From Voacanga thouarsii (taxonomy: Eukaryota; Streptophyta; Magnoliopsida; Gentianales; Apocynaceae), in assembly GCA_026120185.1 (NCBI GenBank), contig JANUWF010001264.1, positions 496,001 through 560,000 on the forward strand: DNA of 64,000 nt, in the 5' to 3' direction. Under the pieces are notes generated by a model. That model searched no databases. It saw only the letters and a program-made list of their open reading frames with translations, and was not told the origin of the DNA. Made by a program: the position numbers and the translations under genes. Shown here one piece after another: positions 1 through 10,482 of this stretch. Position 1 is the stretch's first letter. Each line of letters opens with the position of its first letter.

Positions 1-1437
1 TTTATTTATTATTTATTACCAATATTATTTAGGATTTATTATTAATAGTGCTAATTATTTATTTCTAATTTTATTTATTATCAATATTACTCATTATTTA
101 TTATTTGTTAATAAATAGTTAATATGATAATTTATTATTATTTATTTATAACACCTATTTATTTTTAAATTAAACTTATTCTGTAAAATATTTTATCAAC
201 TAGTGTTAAAGCGTAAGGCATTGTTGTCATAGCTAGATGTTGTTGTAGCTGGTTGAGCCTAAGAGTTATTTATTTAAGGCAAGTATTGCCTAGATGTTGG
301 ACTTATACCCTATATTTGCCCCAGTCGGGTTTAGGTTGCCTTCAATTATCATGGAAGACAATTGTACCTAGGAAAAATAAGAGATCAGGTAAGTTGTTGC
401 ATAAAGCTGTTTGATGATCAAAGTTACCTTGGCAAGTCAACCATGATATATACGAGAAATCGTACTAAGAATGAAATTATGGACAATTTTCCTTTTTTTT
501 TTTTAGTCAAACAAACCATTTTAAGTTGAATAAGCAATTTTATACAAAATTCTAAACTTTTCCTAAAAACCAACTTTGGCAAGAATTTTGGAAACTATAA
601 TTGCTCTTTCAAAGAGAATCATTGTATGATCTTTCTGTTCCAAAGTGGAACGAACACAACATTGAGTACTCAATAAAGGTAGACTAATAGGACTAGTCTT
701 TGAAGGGTTAGGGTAAGTCTCTCAATATATGGACACATCTAAGGGGTGAGTCCTTCTTGGATAGGATTCCAGTCTTGTAGGTCATACCAGTCCGAGCTAG
801 CAAGTACAGTCAAGTGGACTGTATGGTTTCAGAATGGACAACCGGTAAGTTTGGGTGTAGAGATGCAGGAGTATCTCACTCGGTGGGCTTTACTCCTACT
901 ATGTGTTAGTATGCACTAAGTATGGCATCTTGAACGTTCTTTTGTCATGGTGCACAAAGTGTGGTGTCATAACTACCTCTTTTGAGTGGTTGTTTTTATT
1001 GATACATATATGGTTTTAACGAAAAACACCACTCTTCATTTGTGAAATTTATTTGAGACTTACCAGCACTTTCTTTTATAAAAATTTCTCAATTTGCATG
1101 CATGAATTGTTTTACTTGAAGCACTCAAAGCAGACACGTGTTTACTAAGATTTATGTCTTACCATATTTTATACCATACTTTCATGTGGGTCTTGCTGTG
1201 GAGGTTATTGATTAGAGAGTACCTTTGTTTTGAAGACTTATGTTTTTTCCTATGTATTTCATTCCGAGAGACTCTAGCAGACATTTATTTATTTATGGGA
1301 ATTGTTCATGTATTATTTGAGTTGTAATAAGTTTTATTTGGATTGTTTCTTTCATTTCTTTTGTGAGTCCTAGTTATAAAGACCTCTTGTCTTGTTGATC
1401 CAGCCCTAATAGGATACGTAGGTAGTGGGGTGTTACA
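1..1437 (+). mobile_element. Family B gypsy LTR, 3' part (truncated by window edge)
   Basis: This is the last 1.4 kb of a long Ty3/gypsy LTR in plus orientation, ending GGGGTGTTACA at 1437. It aligns by eye with the ends of the complete B LTRs at 35712-39988 and 48603-53103. Shared landmarks are TTGAGTACTCAA (662-673), the block around 680-800 with the words GACTAGTCTTTGAAGGGTTA and GGGTGAGTCC, and the terminal GTGTTACA. The first 180 bases are A+T-rich, as in the middle of the full-length copies. No internal region follows, so it is a solo LTR or the 3' LTR of an element lying to the left. The five bases after it are ATGGA; the partner duplication is outside the window. Confidence 0.85.
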
Positions 1438-1468
1438 ATGGATATGTATATTTATATATACATATCTT

Positions 1469-1502
<34 letters not shown>

Positions 1503-1619
1503 CATATTAATACACACACACACACACACACATATAAACATATATATATATATATATAAATTTATGAATATATATATATATATATATATGAATATATTAA
1601 TATTTTAATATATTTTGGT

Positions 1620-1830
1620 CATTAAATTTTTTATATTTTCAAAATGACCCCTAAAAATTTTAAATTGGTCCCTAAATTTTTAATATTTATAAAATTACCC
1701 ACAAAATTTTGTAATTTAGTCCATAAAGTTTTGAATATTTATAGTATAATCACAAAAAAAAATTTAGATTGGTCCCTAATTTTTAAACATTTACAATATG
1801 TCCCCCAAAACTTTTTTGCAATTATTCTAT
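1620..1830. repeat. Diverged tandem repeat with 'TTGGTCCCTAAATTTTT' units
   Basis: Three to four imperfect units of roughly 50-65 bp follow one another. Each has a variant of 'gg/ag tcc c/a taaa/g ttttt', then 'aatatttataaaattacc' and then 'ccaaaattt'. The words TTGGTCCCTAAATTTTT (about 1664), TTAGTCCATAAAGTTTTG (about 1714) and TTGGTCCCTAATTTTTAAA (about 1769) mark the unit starts. Similar arrays are common in plant intergenic DNA. No coding role is apparent. Confidence 0.65.
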
Positions 1831-2131
1831 ATGTGTATATACAAGTATATATGAATGTATACATACATATATATATATATATATATATTTAAATATGTAA
1901 TAAATTAATTAATTACCATTTATATTTATCCAAATGTATATAGATGTCCAAATTATTACATATTATTGAATAATATGTATTTATAGTAAATTTATATAAT
2001 TATTTATGTTTTATTATATATACATACATATATATATGTTTATTAATATTTTTATATATGTGTGTATATATATGTATATTTATGTGGGATGTATATATGC
2101 ATGTGTATGTGTGTATATATACATATATATG

Positions 2132-2145
<14 letters not shown>

Positions 2146-2197
<52 letters not shown>
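2146..2197. repeat. (GT)26 microsatellite
   Basis: An uninterrupted GT dinucleotide run of about 52 bases follows an (AT)n run. It is likely polymorphic in length. Confidence 0.95.
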
Positions 2198-2200
<3 letters not shown>

Positions 2201-2260
2201 ATTTTGTGTGCATGAGTCTTTCTTTTCTAATTGATCTATATGTATAAAATTATTTAATAA

Positions 2261-2460
2261 AAGAGATGACATAATTTATTAAAAATGATAACATAATTAA
2301 CAACGTATAAACTTTTAAAATTATATAAATATACAAAAATAACTTATTATATTGAATAACTTGTTTTACTACTACACTTAATCTGACTATTATATTTTGT
2401 TATATACTAATATTTAAAAGAAAATTAAATAGAACTTTACAAATGGTTTAAGGAAAAAAA
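2261..2460. other. A+T-rich spacer, nothing recognised
   Basis: No open frame, repeat family or RNA signature was found. It ends in an A-rich run (about 2453-2469). Confidence 0.6.
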
Positions 2461-2469
2461 AAAAAAAAA

Positions 2470-2610
2470 GGATATGACCAAACATGAAGTTTGGCCTAGT
2501 GGTTAAGTGTGTGCATTGCAGGTGTGGTGGGTTCACATGGACCATGCAATAAGAAGTAATACAATGTGCAATCAGGTGTGGTACGTGCATAGATTCTAAA
2601 AAAAAAATCA
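2470..2610 (+). repeat. tRNA-derived SINE-like unit
   Basis: TGGCCTAGTGG (2492-2502) is a perfect RNA polymerase III A box (TRGCNNAGYNGG type). About 27 bases later GGTTCACATGGACC (2530-2543) resembles a diverged B box. The unit is preceded by a poly(A) run and followed by an A-rich tract at about 2600-2609. Plant tRNA-derived SINEs have this head structure. The length (about 140 bp) and A-rich end fit a short or decayed SINE; no target duplication could be fixed. Confidence 0.5.
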
Positions 2611-2629
2611 AAAATTTTTATTTTTTTTC

Positions 2630-3290
2630 AATTCGTAATGACCCTCTCGCCAAGGAACTCTTAGCGAGAAAACTTTTCCTAACCAAAAAAGCTCTTGGCC
2701 AAGAAAATTCCACCTCTTTGGTGAGGAAACATTCCTCGCCAAAGAGCATGACTTTTTGGCTAGGAAACTTTCCTTGCTAAAGAGTGAAAGTTTCCTTGCC
2801 AAGAGCTTTTTGGCGAGAAAATTTTTTCCCTGCCAAAGAGCATGACTTTTGGCTAGGAATCTTTCCTCGCCAATGACAAAAAATTTTATCGCCATTGATT
2901 CCTCAAAACAATTTATAAAAATATTTTTATGAATTTTTGAAATAAAATTAGCCATTTAGTGACAAATCTTTTGTGACAAAATTTTATTTCGCGAAAACAT
3001 AATAATCAATGACAAAATGACAGTTTTGGTGACAAAAATTGTATAGTTTTTGTGACAAAATTTTTCCTAGCTAAAAATTGGAGCTGCGATTAAAAAATTT
3101 TCCTTGCTAAAAGGCTCACATTGGCAACAAATCACTGTGTTTTTGTCACTAGAATGCTTTGGCGAATGCACTTCAGTGACGAACAGGTGACAGCTTTTTT
3201 CCTAGCAGAAAGTGAGAGTTTTTTTGGAAAAATGGAATTTTAGCTAGGAAAATATTTTGTTACCAAGGGCTATTTTATTTTTTATTTTTG
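2630..3290. repeat. Cluster of short direct and inverted motifs, CACTA-subterminal-like
   Basis: Short words recur in both orientations: CGCCAA/TTGGCG, GGCTAGGAA/TTCCTAGC, CCAAAGAGCATGACTTTTTGG (about 2741 and again about 2836, one T shorter), and from about 2955 GTGACAAAATTTT in several versions. Dense short subterminal motifs in both orientations, and GTGACAAAATTT words, are typical of CACTA (En/Spm) DNA transposons in plants. No clear CACTA terminus or 3-bp duplication is visible and no transposase is present, so this is at best a non-autonomous remnant. The 115-residue open frame on the minus strand here is a translation of these repeats. Confidence 0.45.
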
Positions 3291-3581
3291 GTGGTGTCCT
3301 GATTATACACGCATAATTAGCAAGCATAACAAAAATTCACATATATCCAAAACATAAATATTAAGGTCCTAGATCCTAACAAAGATCATCATTTCTAAAA
3401 TCCTACTCCGATCATTATAACACCACCCTATTTGCTAGATTGGAACTATGAGAGTCAAATGATACTTATCAAATTCCCCAAATTACCTATATATTCTCGT
3501 TAACATACACTTTCCTCACAACCTCATCAGGGTTATTAGCAACACACAAGGATAAAATTACCTCTCGTATCATCTCATCAA
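3291..3581. other. Non-coding spacer, target of the F solo LTR
   Basis: No gene or repeat family is recognised. This sequence continues at 5117 once the solo LTR and one duplication are removed. Confidence 0.55.
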
Positions 3582-5116
3582 CAACTTGTTGGGGATATAC
3601 CATAGAGTCAATTTGTACTTATACTATTGTCATTATGTTTTATATAATAATATGATGCTTTCCTTTCCATGAATAGTGAGTTTGTTTTGTGGTCATCAAG
3701 TACGTGACTTGATAGTAAAACCCTACAATGAATACAATGACTATTCTAAAACTGTCCCTGATCGATTTTTATTATTGGAATAATACTAAATTAATATTAG
3801 TATGTTTGTGACTTGATGGCTATGTTTTACTGGCCATGGATATTTGTGATATCGAGTCAAGACATAAATAAATGTTAGAGAACATTGATTTGGACATGAC
3901 CCACTGTGAGAGTACTTCATGGAATATGTCATAAGTACTTTCTAGCCATAATAATATTGAAAGTCCTTGGATCTAAATTCATCATAGTTTCCTACTTGAT
4001 AAATTCTATATTTTGACATTGTCTAAAGTTGTCTTTAAGCAGATAATAAATTAGACTACTGTTGGATATAGAATAAATCAATGAGAAGAGTATGATTGAT
4101 TGTGAAGGAATTTGTCCCTCTCAATTATGGGAGAGATATCCATGGGCCCCTTGATAAGTTAGACTGTTAAAAATGCATGGCCATGCTCAAATATATCAAT
4201 ATAAGATATTGATATCATTTGTTTGAACAGTCTACTATGAAATCAAGAAATAATTGATTAAGCTTAATAAGGATGACATGCTCCGTGCCTTATGCTTAAT
4301 CTGGATATCCTGTGACAAAAGGAATAAATATAAAATTATGGTTTGGTTCAAAGAGATCACCGATCTTTATTTAACCTGGATAGTTATAATGTTTTGCTAG
4401 AAACCGCTTATAACTTGTGGGCCATTTAAATATGATTTAGGCACACTGCCAGTGTTAAATGAACCTATAGGGTCACACAATAAGCAAACTTGTTAGGTTA
4501 ATTTTCTGGTGACCAGATTCGATGAATCTGGAAATATGTCTAAGTTAATCGTACTTAGAAAATTTACCAGATACAATTAATCTGGAAATATGTCCACATT
4601 CGATGTATCTGGATGATGTCTAGATTATAAGAATCTGACTCGGTAAATTAATTAGTTAAATTACCGAGATAATGGTAGAATCTTATCATATCAGTTTTAA
4701 TTTAATTTGAATTTAAATTAGAATATAATAAGATATTATTAGGGTTGGACTCTAAGAGATTCGGGGATTTTTAAGAAAACCCTAGCCGTCTTTTCAATAG
4801 TCCAATTTTTCGGTTGAGAACATTCGTGCCATTCTCTACCAGAAGAAAAAAAAAACCTCTCAAACCCTAGGTGCTTGCACTCCCCGGGTATCGAGTGAGT
4901 TCGCGGTGTGTATCCGATAGATGACGTTCGCATATTGCAATGTTTGGTGATTGTTCGGGTTGAACGTACAACAGCGCAATCAGAATAGAAGGATTTCGAT
5001 TACAGCAACGAGAGGTAATTCTTAAATCTTAGATCTTCTTAATCGTTTACTTGGGTCTTTGGGAGGGATTCGTGGATGTTTTCCGCGTTTAGGAATCCAC
5101 AAATCCTAACACAACT
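3582..5116 (+). mobile_element. Family F solo LTR with 5-bp target duplication CAACT
   Basis: The LTR runs from TGTTGGGGATATACC (3587) to AATCCTAACA (5111), 1525 bp, with TG...CA ends. It is bracketed by identical CAACT at 3582-3586 and 5112-5116, a perfect 5-bp target-site duplication. No internal sequence lies between, so the element was reduced by LTR-LTR recombination. A second copy of its right part lies in inverse orientation at 19674-20602. The ends and size suggest Ty1/copia, but without internal sequence the superfamily is an inference. Confidence 0.9.
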
Positions 5117-5315
5117 ATCATGGTTCCAAGTTCAAAGCAAAATGAGAAAAGCTCTAACCCGGCTAATCTAAATCATTCTTATCATTCTTAAATTCTAAAT
5201 TCTTAAAACTAAAGGTAATACCCAATCCTAACCTTAACTAATAAATCCAGATTTGTTAAATTCTAAATCTATTCCATTAATCAAAGGATACATCTAACTA
5301 TTCTCTAATACTAAT
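5117..5315. other. Short spacer between F solo LTR and E LTR
   Basis: A+T-rich and non-coding, with no recognised feature. The last five bases, CTAAT, would be the left target duplication of the E LTR; its partner was not found. Confidence 0.5.
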
Positions 5316-6093
5316 TGTAACACCCCACAACCACAGGGCCCAAATAGTTGTGGATGTTGCCCTATGTAAATGACAAGGGGGCCTTTACAACGAAAAACTA
5401 AAATAAAATTTTGAAACCTTAAATAGCTCATTGGATTAAAAATACATTACGAACCTTTGATTTAAATACATCAAACTCCTAATAAAGGAATAACTCCAAC
5501 AAAAGTCCCTAATTATAAAATACAATTCTCCAAATATAACTAATCCACAAAGCTCAAAAAATAATATAAGGCTGAACAAGAATAGCTTAGTACACAAATA
5601 AGTGAGGTAGTTCCTTTTGCTCTGATAGAGATTTTTCAATCCTGAAATTATGAACAAAATGAGTGCGAGATAAAATCTCAGTAAGTTTTGTAGTGTGTGT
5701 ATGGAGTCTTGTAACACATTTTATGATGCATGATAACATTGTCTCTTGTAATAAATAAAAGTATTCAAATTATGCCTTCAAATATTTTCACAACGAAGCT
5801 TTTGGGAGAAATCATAAAATACTCTTAAAATAAGAGTAAGATAACTCATTGTGATCATTTACAAGCAAAAAACTCATAAATAAAATCTTCGGGAATAAAT
5901 AAATAGCAATTGAATTTTAAGCCTTGAACTATATTCACAAACTCGGGAAACAGATTCGCAATTTGACTATTTTTCCTATGATAATATTATTTGAGGTAAA
6001 ACCCTAACATTCACACTCTTTGGATTGAAACCCTCCATTTGGGTAGAAACCCCACTCTTCGCACTTTTCAGGTCAAAACCCTGTGCTTTGGGT
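5316..6093 (-). mobile_element. Family E gypsy LTR, first segment (interrupted by copia D)
   Basis: TGTAACACCCC at 5316 is the end of a minus-oriented Tekay-type LTR. It is followed by 'gacaagggggcctttacaac' (about 5370) and, near 5660, 'gagataaaatctcagtaag', both found at the same distance from the end in the B LTRs. The LTR is cut at 6093 by copia D and resumes at 55766. It is too diverged from B, G and A to be assigned to them. Confidence 0.65.
5995..6093. repeat. Diverged minisatellite of GAAACCC...CTTTGGGT units (left half)
   Basis: Units of about 20-30 bp such as TTGAAACCCTCCATTTGGGT, AGAAACCCCACTCTTCGCAC and CAAAACCCTGTGCTTTGGGT follow one another. The same kind of array continues at 55761-55850, across the D insertion, so D inserted into the repeat. 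Confidence 0.6.
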
Positions 6094-7045
6094 TGTTGGA
6101 AAGTATACCCTCAAAGGCTATATATTATGTGTAAGCATATTGTAATAAAATATTTATTCATTCAATTTAGTTTGGTTCTTATATTATTGCACATTTAAAG
6201 ATCCAAGTATGACAAGCAATGGTCTATGCATTGGGTTGTTCTTCACAGTAAGGTATAGACCTTGGGTACTTGTCATACAAGTAAAATTAAGTTCTTAGTC
6301 ATTTGATAGAACTGACCATTTCATCAAGGTAATACTACTGTGCCATAATTTCCAAGGAGGAATGGTTTACCTTAAATCAGTGAGTAGTTTACTCACATCA
6401 TAGGTATAAGCATATTTTGAATACGTAGAACTGGACCTGTAGTAGTGGTCTCTCTTAAACTACTATAATTATAGAGACCAGACTATTACTGCTACAGTAT
6501 GGACGGATACATTTATACTTGAGTATGAGTTGGTGATCTGGTACAGCTAGGGTTTTTATACTTTGATGTATGTCAGGTGAGATTTCTTTTATGAGATTAA
6601 TATCCTTGTATGTTGGGTGTATTACTCAAGTTAGTTAAGACGGACTCATGCAATAGAGTTTCTATTGTTCACTTAGTGAAGTTAAATCACTCTCTTATGA
6701 TTGTCCAGAATAATCTAAATGATCCAGGGCCCTGGGAACTTAACTCCAAAATGTGTGCTTTGTGGTAGCTTCCAATGATAAGAAAGTACATTCAAGTGCG
6801 TCATGGATTGTTGGACTAGAGATCTAAGGATGGTAGATGTCTTTGAGATGGGTGTTAGTACATTTATTCTGTCTCGTTGATGGGTGTTATATAGAGGGGT
6901 ATTTTTGTTATTACACCTATAGGTCGAAGATATTGCTTTAGCAATATTATTCTTGGGGTCAATATTTCCATATAGTGATAAATGAAAATATTTAAAATGA
7001 TAAAATGCAGCTTTTTAATAGTAAGGACATTTTGATCATTTTAGT
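6094..7045 (+). mobile_element. Copia D 5' LTR, first 952 bp
   Basis: It aligns with the 3' LTR at 53991 through most of its length: the start word, 'ttcattcaatttagttt', the long block with 'ggtttaccttgaatcagtgag', and 'cattttggtcattttagt' at the end. At 7045 it passes directly into the last 40 bp of copia C, so the remaining part of this LTR, D gag and protease are gone. Confidence 0.85.
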
Positions 7046-7046
7046 C

Positions 7047-7086
7047 ATAATATACACCTAGGTGACAGCTAATATACAACTTGACA
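7047..7086 (-). mobile_element. Copia C 3' LTR remnant (40 bp)
   Basis: It matches the outer 40 bp of the LTR at 11808-12013 (ACACCTAGGTG, CTAATATACAACTTGACA) with one difference. It is truncated at its inner side by the join to the D LTR. Confidence 0.85.
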
Positions 7087-7100
7087 CCCCCCCCCATCAA
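7087..7100 (-). other. Copia C polypurine tract
   Basis: On the minus strand CTTGATGGGGGGGGG lies directly before the LTR start TGTCAAG, the expected place for plus-strand priming of reverse transcription. Confidence 0.8.
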
Positions 7101-8625
7101 GTTTAGGAATAGATGTCATCCATTCCCAGTTTGGAAATTACCTTATGGAAATTCAAACTACTATGTCCCTTTGTTAAAACATCTGCTAGTTGATTTCCTG
7201 ATGGACATATAACATGCACACTAGTTCTTTTTCAAGCTTTTCCTTATTAAAATGTCAATCAATCTCCAAATTCTTAGTCCTATCGTGTTGTATAGGATTA
7301 TGAGCAATATTGATTGCTAATTTATTATCACAACAGAGCATTATAGGACCTTCCTTTTAGATCTTTATGTCATCTAAGATAATCTTCAACCACAACAACT
7401 CAGATAAGCCTTGAGCAATTGCTCTGAATTCTACCTCTGCTGAGATCTAGCCACAAAATTCTGTTTCATGCTTCTCTACATTACCAAATTACCTCCAAGG
7501 AATGTACAATAGCCTGTAGTTGACCTCGTATCCACTAAAGACCCCGCGTAGTCCGCATCGGTATAAGCTTCCAGAGTAAGATTGTCATTCTTTTTTTTAC
7601 AGAATTCCTTTTCTTGGATTACCTTTCAGGTAATGAAATATCCTATATGCAGCTTGTAGATGTAATTTTCTTGGGTAATGCGTGAACTGATTGATCACGC
7701 TCATAGAATATGCTATATCGAGTTAAGTATGAGCAAGATATATAAGTCTTCCCACTAACCTCTGGTACATCCTTCTGTCAATGGCTGATTCTTCTTTGGC
7801 TTCCCCAAGTTTCAGATTCGAGTCCATTGAAGTAGAGATTAGTTTACACCCAAGTTTTCCCGTTTCTTTCAAAAGATTGACCACATACTTTTGCTGAGAT
7901 AAAAAGATTCCTTATCTAGAATATGCCACCTTAATTCTAAGGAAATACTTTAATCTTCCAAGTTCCTTTATTTTAAATTCTTTGATCAATTGTTCCTTTA
8001 ATTCAATTTCTCCTTCTCATTATTCCCAGTCACAATAATGTCGTCGACATAAACTAGGAGTGCAATCACTTCCCCTTTAGTCGAATGCTTGATAAAGAGA
8101 GTGTGATCACCTTGACTCTATTTATATCCTAAACCTTTCATTGCCTTGGAAAATCTGCCAAACCATACCCTAGGAGATTGCTTTAGTCCACAGAGTGCCT
8201 TTCTCCGTTTGCAAACTTTGTTCCATTTATCTTCTTTAGAGCCTGGTGGAATGTTCATGTAAATTTCTTCTTGTAGGTCTCCATGTAGGAAGGCATTTTT
8301 TACATCGTACTACAGAAGTTGCCAATTAAAGTGAGCTGCCAAGGATAACAAAATTGTAACAGTATTCATTTTTGCTAATGGGGCAACGTCTCTTGGTAAT
8401 CAACTCTATAAGTTTGAGTATATCCTTTAGCAACTAATCTTGCTTTATATATCTCAAGAGATCCATCAGGTTTGCATTTTAAAGTGAAGATCCACTTACA
8501 ATCAACTATATTTTTCCCTTTCGATTTCTCAACAATCTCCTATATCTGATTCTTCTTTCATGCATCTATTTCCTCTCTAATAGTGTTCCTCTATTCCCTT
8601 TTTGACAATGCCTCGACACAGAATT
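7101..8625 (-). pseudogene. Copia C reverse transcriptase and RNase H (decayed)
   Basis: This is the C-terminal half of a Ty1/copia polyprotein, which copies element RNA into DNA in cytoplasmic virus-like particles. On the minus strand the fragments read WIFTLKCKPDGSLEIYKARL near 8480-8540, then the RT active-site motif YVDD (8040-8051, TATGTCGACGAC) inside VIALLVYVDDIIV. RNase H-like sequence extends to the polypurine tract at 7100. The YVDD motif is intact, but stops and frameshifts break the frame throughout, so no long open frame survives. It follows integrase (9170-10090), the order diagnostic of copia. It has no function now beyond possible small-RNA production. Confidence 0.85.
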
Positions 8626-9168
8626 AGGGATGGAAATGGTGTTTAGGCTAGCAATGATTTTTTTGTGGGATGGTGATAAGTGTTTAAGTGACACGTAATG
8701 AGATAATGGATATAGTGGTCACTTAGTGCATTCCCCAGTACCTTTTCTAATAGCAATGGGAAGATGGGAATCATTTGCTGGTGTGTCACTTGATTGGATA
8801 TGCTGAGAAGGATCAGTTCTTACTGTAGACTCATTACCAGAATTCGAGTTGGATTCTTAGACTTGGGTTTGGTCTGGGATAGCTGCTCTTCTGGAGTACA
8901 CCTTTGAAAATCTCGGAGAATCATGAATAACACGAGTTGGGATAGGAGAGAAAAGTGCATTTTCTAGGTTGGGTGCTGGACTGGTGGACACTGATTTAGA
9001 AGATGTAGGATCGTTTGGAAGTATAAGTATTGTAATGGGAAACACTAGATTGGGAGGTATGGGTTCTGTAGTTTTTGGGTTGGATACCGAAGGATTAATG
9101 GAAGATGGATTGGAGGATGGTAGATCAAGGGGTTCAAATGACTCAAAAGGACTATCTTCCATCATAGA
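8626..9168 (-). pseudogene. Copia C integrase-RT linker region
   Basis: A serine- and proline-rich open stretch of 102 codons (8857-9165, minus) contains RFSKVYSRR, a short word typical of the copia linker just before RT. Low complexity and lack of catalytic motifs are normal for this segment. It joins the integrase C-terminus (KPYISESYLPGE, about 9170-9220) to RT. It is not an independent gene. Confidence 0.7.
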
Positions 9169-10090
9169 TATCTCTCCCGGAAGATAGGACTCGGAGATAT
9201 ATGGCTTGTTTTCAATGAAGGTGACATCAGCTGAGACATAGAATTTTCTAGAAGAAGGATTGTAGCATTTATACCCCTGTTGTGTTGGGGAGTAGCCCAG
9301 AAAGATGCAGTTAATTACGTAGGGATCTAACTTCCCTCAATGTTGACTATGGAAATGAACAAATGCAGTACAACCAAATACCCTAGGTGTGAGTCCATTT
9401 GATGTTCTGAATTGGGGATAAAAGGTATTAAGGGTTTCTATGGGGATTTTATTATCCAAAATGCGTGAGGGAAGTCTATTAATCATGTATGCAGCGCTAA
9501 GGATAGCCTCTTCCAAATAGGTTTTTTGAACATTCCCATGGAAGAATAAAGCTCAGATTGTATTCAGCAAGTGTTCATTTTTCCTTTTAGTGACACCATT
9601 TTGTTGAGAGGTGTCAACACATGATGATTCATAGATTATTCCCTGGTTTTGAAAATAGGGTGACAAAATTTGATTGAAATATTCTCTAGCATTGTTTGAC
9701 CTGAAGTTTTTAATGTTAACCCCAAATTGATTTTGAATCATGGAATGAAACTGAGGAATAACAATGCTAACATCTTATTTATGTTTGAGTAAGAAGAGCC
9801 ATATGACCCGAGTACAATCATCAATCAATGAAACAAACCAACGAGCCCCAGAAACATTTGAAACAATAGAAATGCCCTAAATATCACTGTAGATCAAATG
9901 GAATGGATGTGAGTTTCTGTGATTGCTAATAGGAAAGGTACACGAGTGTGTTTTGCCAATTCACAAATGTCACAATGAAAATCTACAATATTGAATCATT
10001 TGAATAAACTAGGAAACATAACCTTTAGGACTCTAAAAGAAGGATGACCAAGGCGAAAATGATGAAGCCAAAGGACATCTTTATTTGAAT
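9169..10090 (-). pseudogene. Copia C integrase (catalytic residues substituted)
   Basis: This was a DDE integrase, which would insert the cDNA into the host chromosome. The clearest piece is 9553-9741 on the minus strand. It contains NFRSNNAREYF, where the family has an RSDNAREY-type motif, so the second catalytic Asp reads Asn. It also contains QQNGVTKRKN, where the family has a GVAER-type motif, so the catalytic Glu reads Lys. Both changes fit G-to-A transitions. Further stops and frameshifts flank this block. It lies between the protease/pre-integrase segment and the RT linker, as expected for copia. Confidence 0.85.
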
Positions 10091-10092
10091 GA

Positions 10093-10482
10093 CTAAAAAA
10101 AGACAGATAAATTATTCATGATTTTCAGAGAAGATTCGAGATGATAAAGACTGTCTCTTTCCTTAGCAAGTCCAATATTCTTCCCTAAGCCTTGATCTTG
10201 AAAAACACAGTAAGAAGATGAGAAAATAGCATGGCATTTAAGGTCATAAGTGAGCTTTTGAATAGAAACAAGACTGGCAGACAATTTTGGCACATGAAGA
10301 AATTTTTTAAGAATAAGAGAAAGTGTAAGATAAATATCTCCTAGCCCTGCAATAGTAGCTAAAGAACCATTTGCCACTACAATTTTGTTATTCCTTGGAC
10401 ACGAGGTATAGGTGTGGAAAAATTGCGAGGAGTGAGTCATATGGTCTGTGGCACCAAAGTCAATAAATCCAAGAATAGGCAT
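10093..10482 (-). pseudogene. Copia C protease and GAG-pre-integrase segment
   Basis: A 129-codon open stretch begins with IDFGATDHMT, matching the aspartic-protease motif of copia polyproteins, normally D-S-G-A-T-D-H. The Ser is replaced by Phe. It continues through a KKFLHVPKLSASLVSIQKL-type stretch, characteristic of the segment between protease and integrase, and ends near a zinc-finger-like 'LYHLESS' region. It retained its frame over 390 bp while its neighbours did not. The initiating Met is internal to the polyprotein, so this is a fragment and not a gene of its own. Confidence 0.85.

Larger units (their letters stand above)
1438..2260. repeat. A+T-rich spacer dominated by microsatellites
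   Basis: This non-coding stretch contains several (AT)n tracts (about 1470-1499, 1541-1558, 1568-1590, 1866-1890), a short (CA)n tract (about 1514-1532) and mixed (AT)/(GT) runs from 2020 onward. No gene is supported; open frames here are translations of dinucleotide repeats. Confidence 0.85.

Noticed and set aside
2000..2272. Open frames rich in His/Thr/Tyr/Ile or Val/Cys
   Set aside because: Translations of (AT)n and (GT)n microsatellites.
2608..2955. 115-codon minus-strand frame
   Set aside because: Repeated FLAKK/FLAR-type words mirror the DNA repeat cluster; no homologous domain recognised.
4739..4933. 64-codon minus-strand frame
   Set aside because: Lies within the F solo LTR; no motif.
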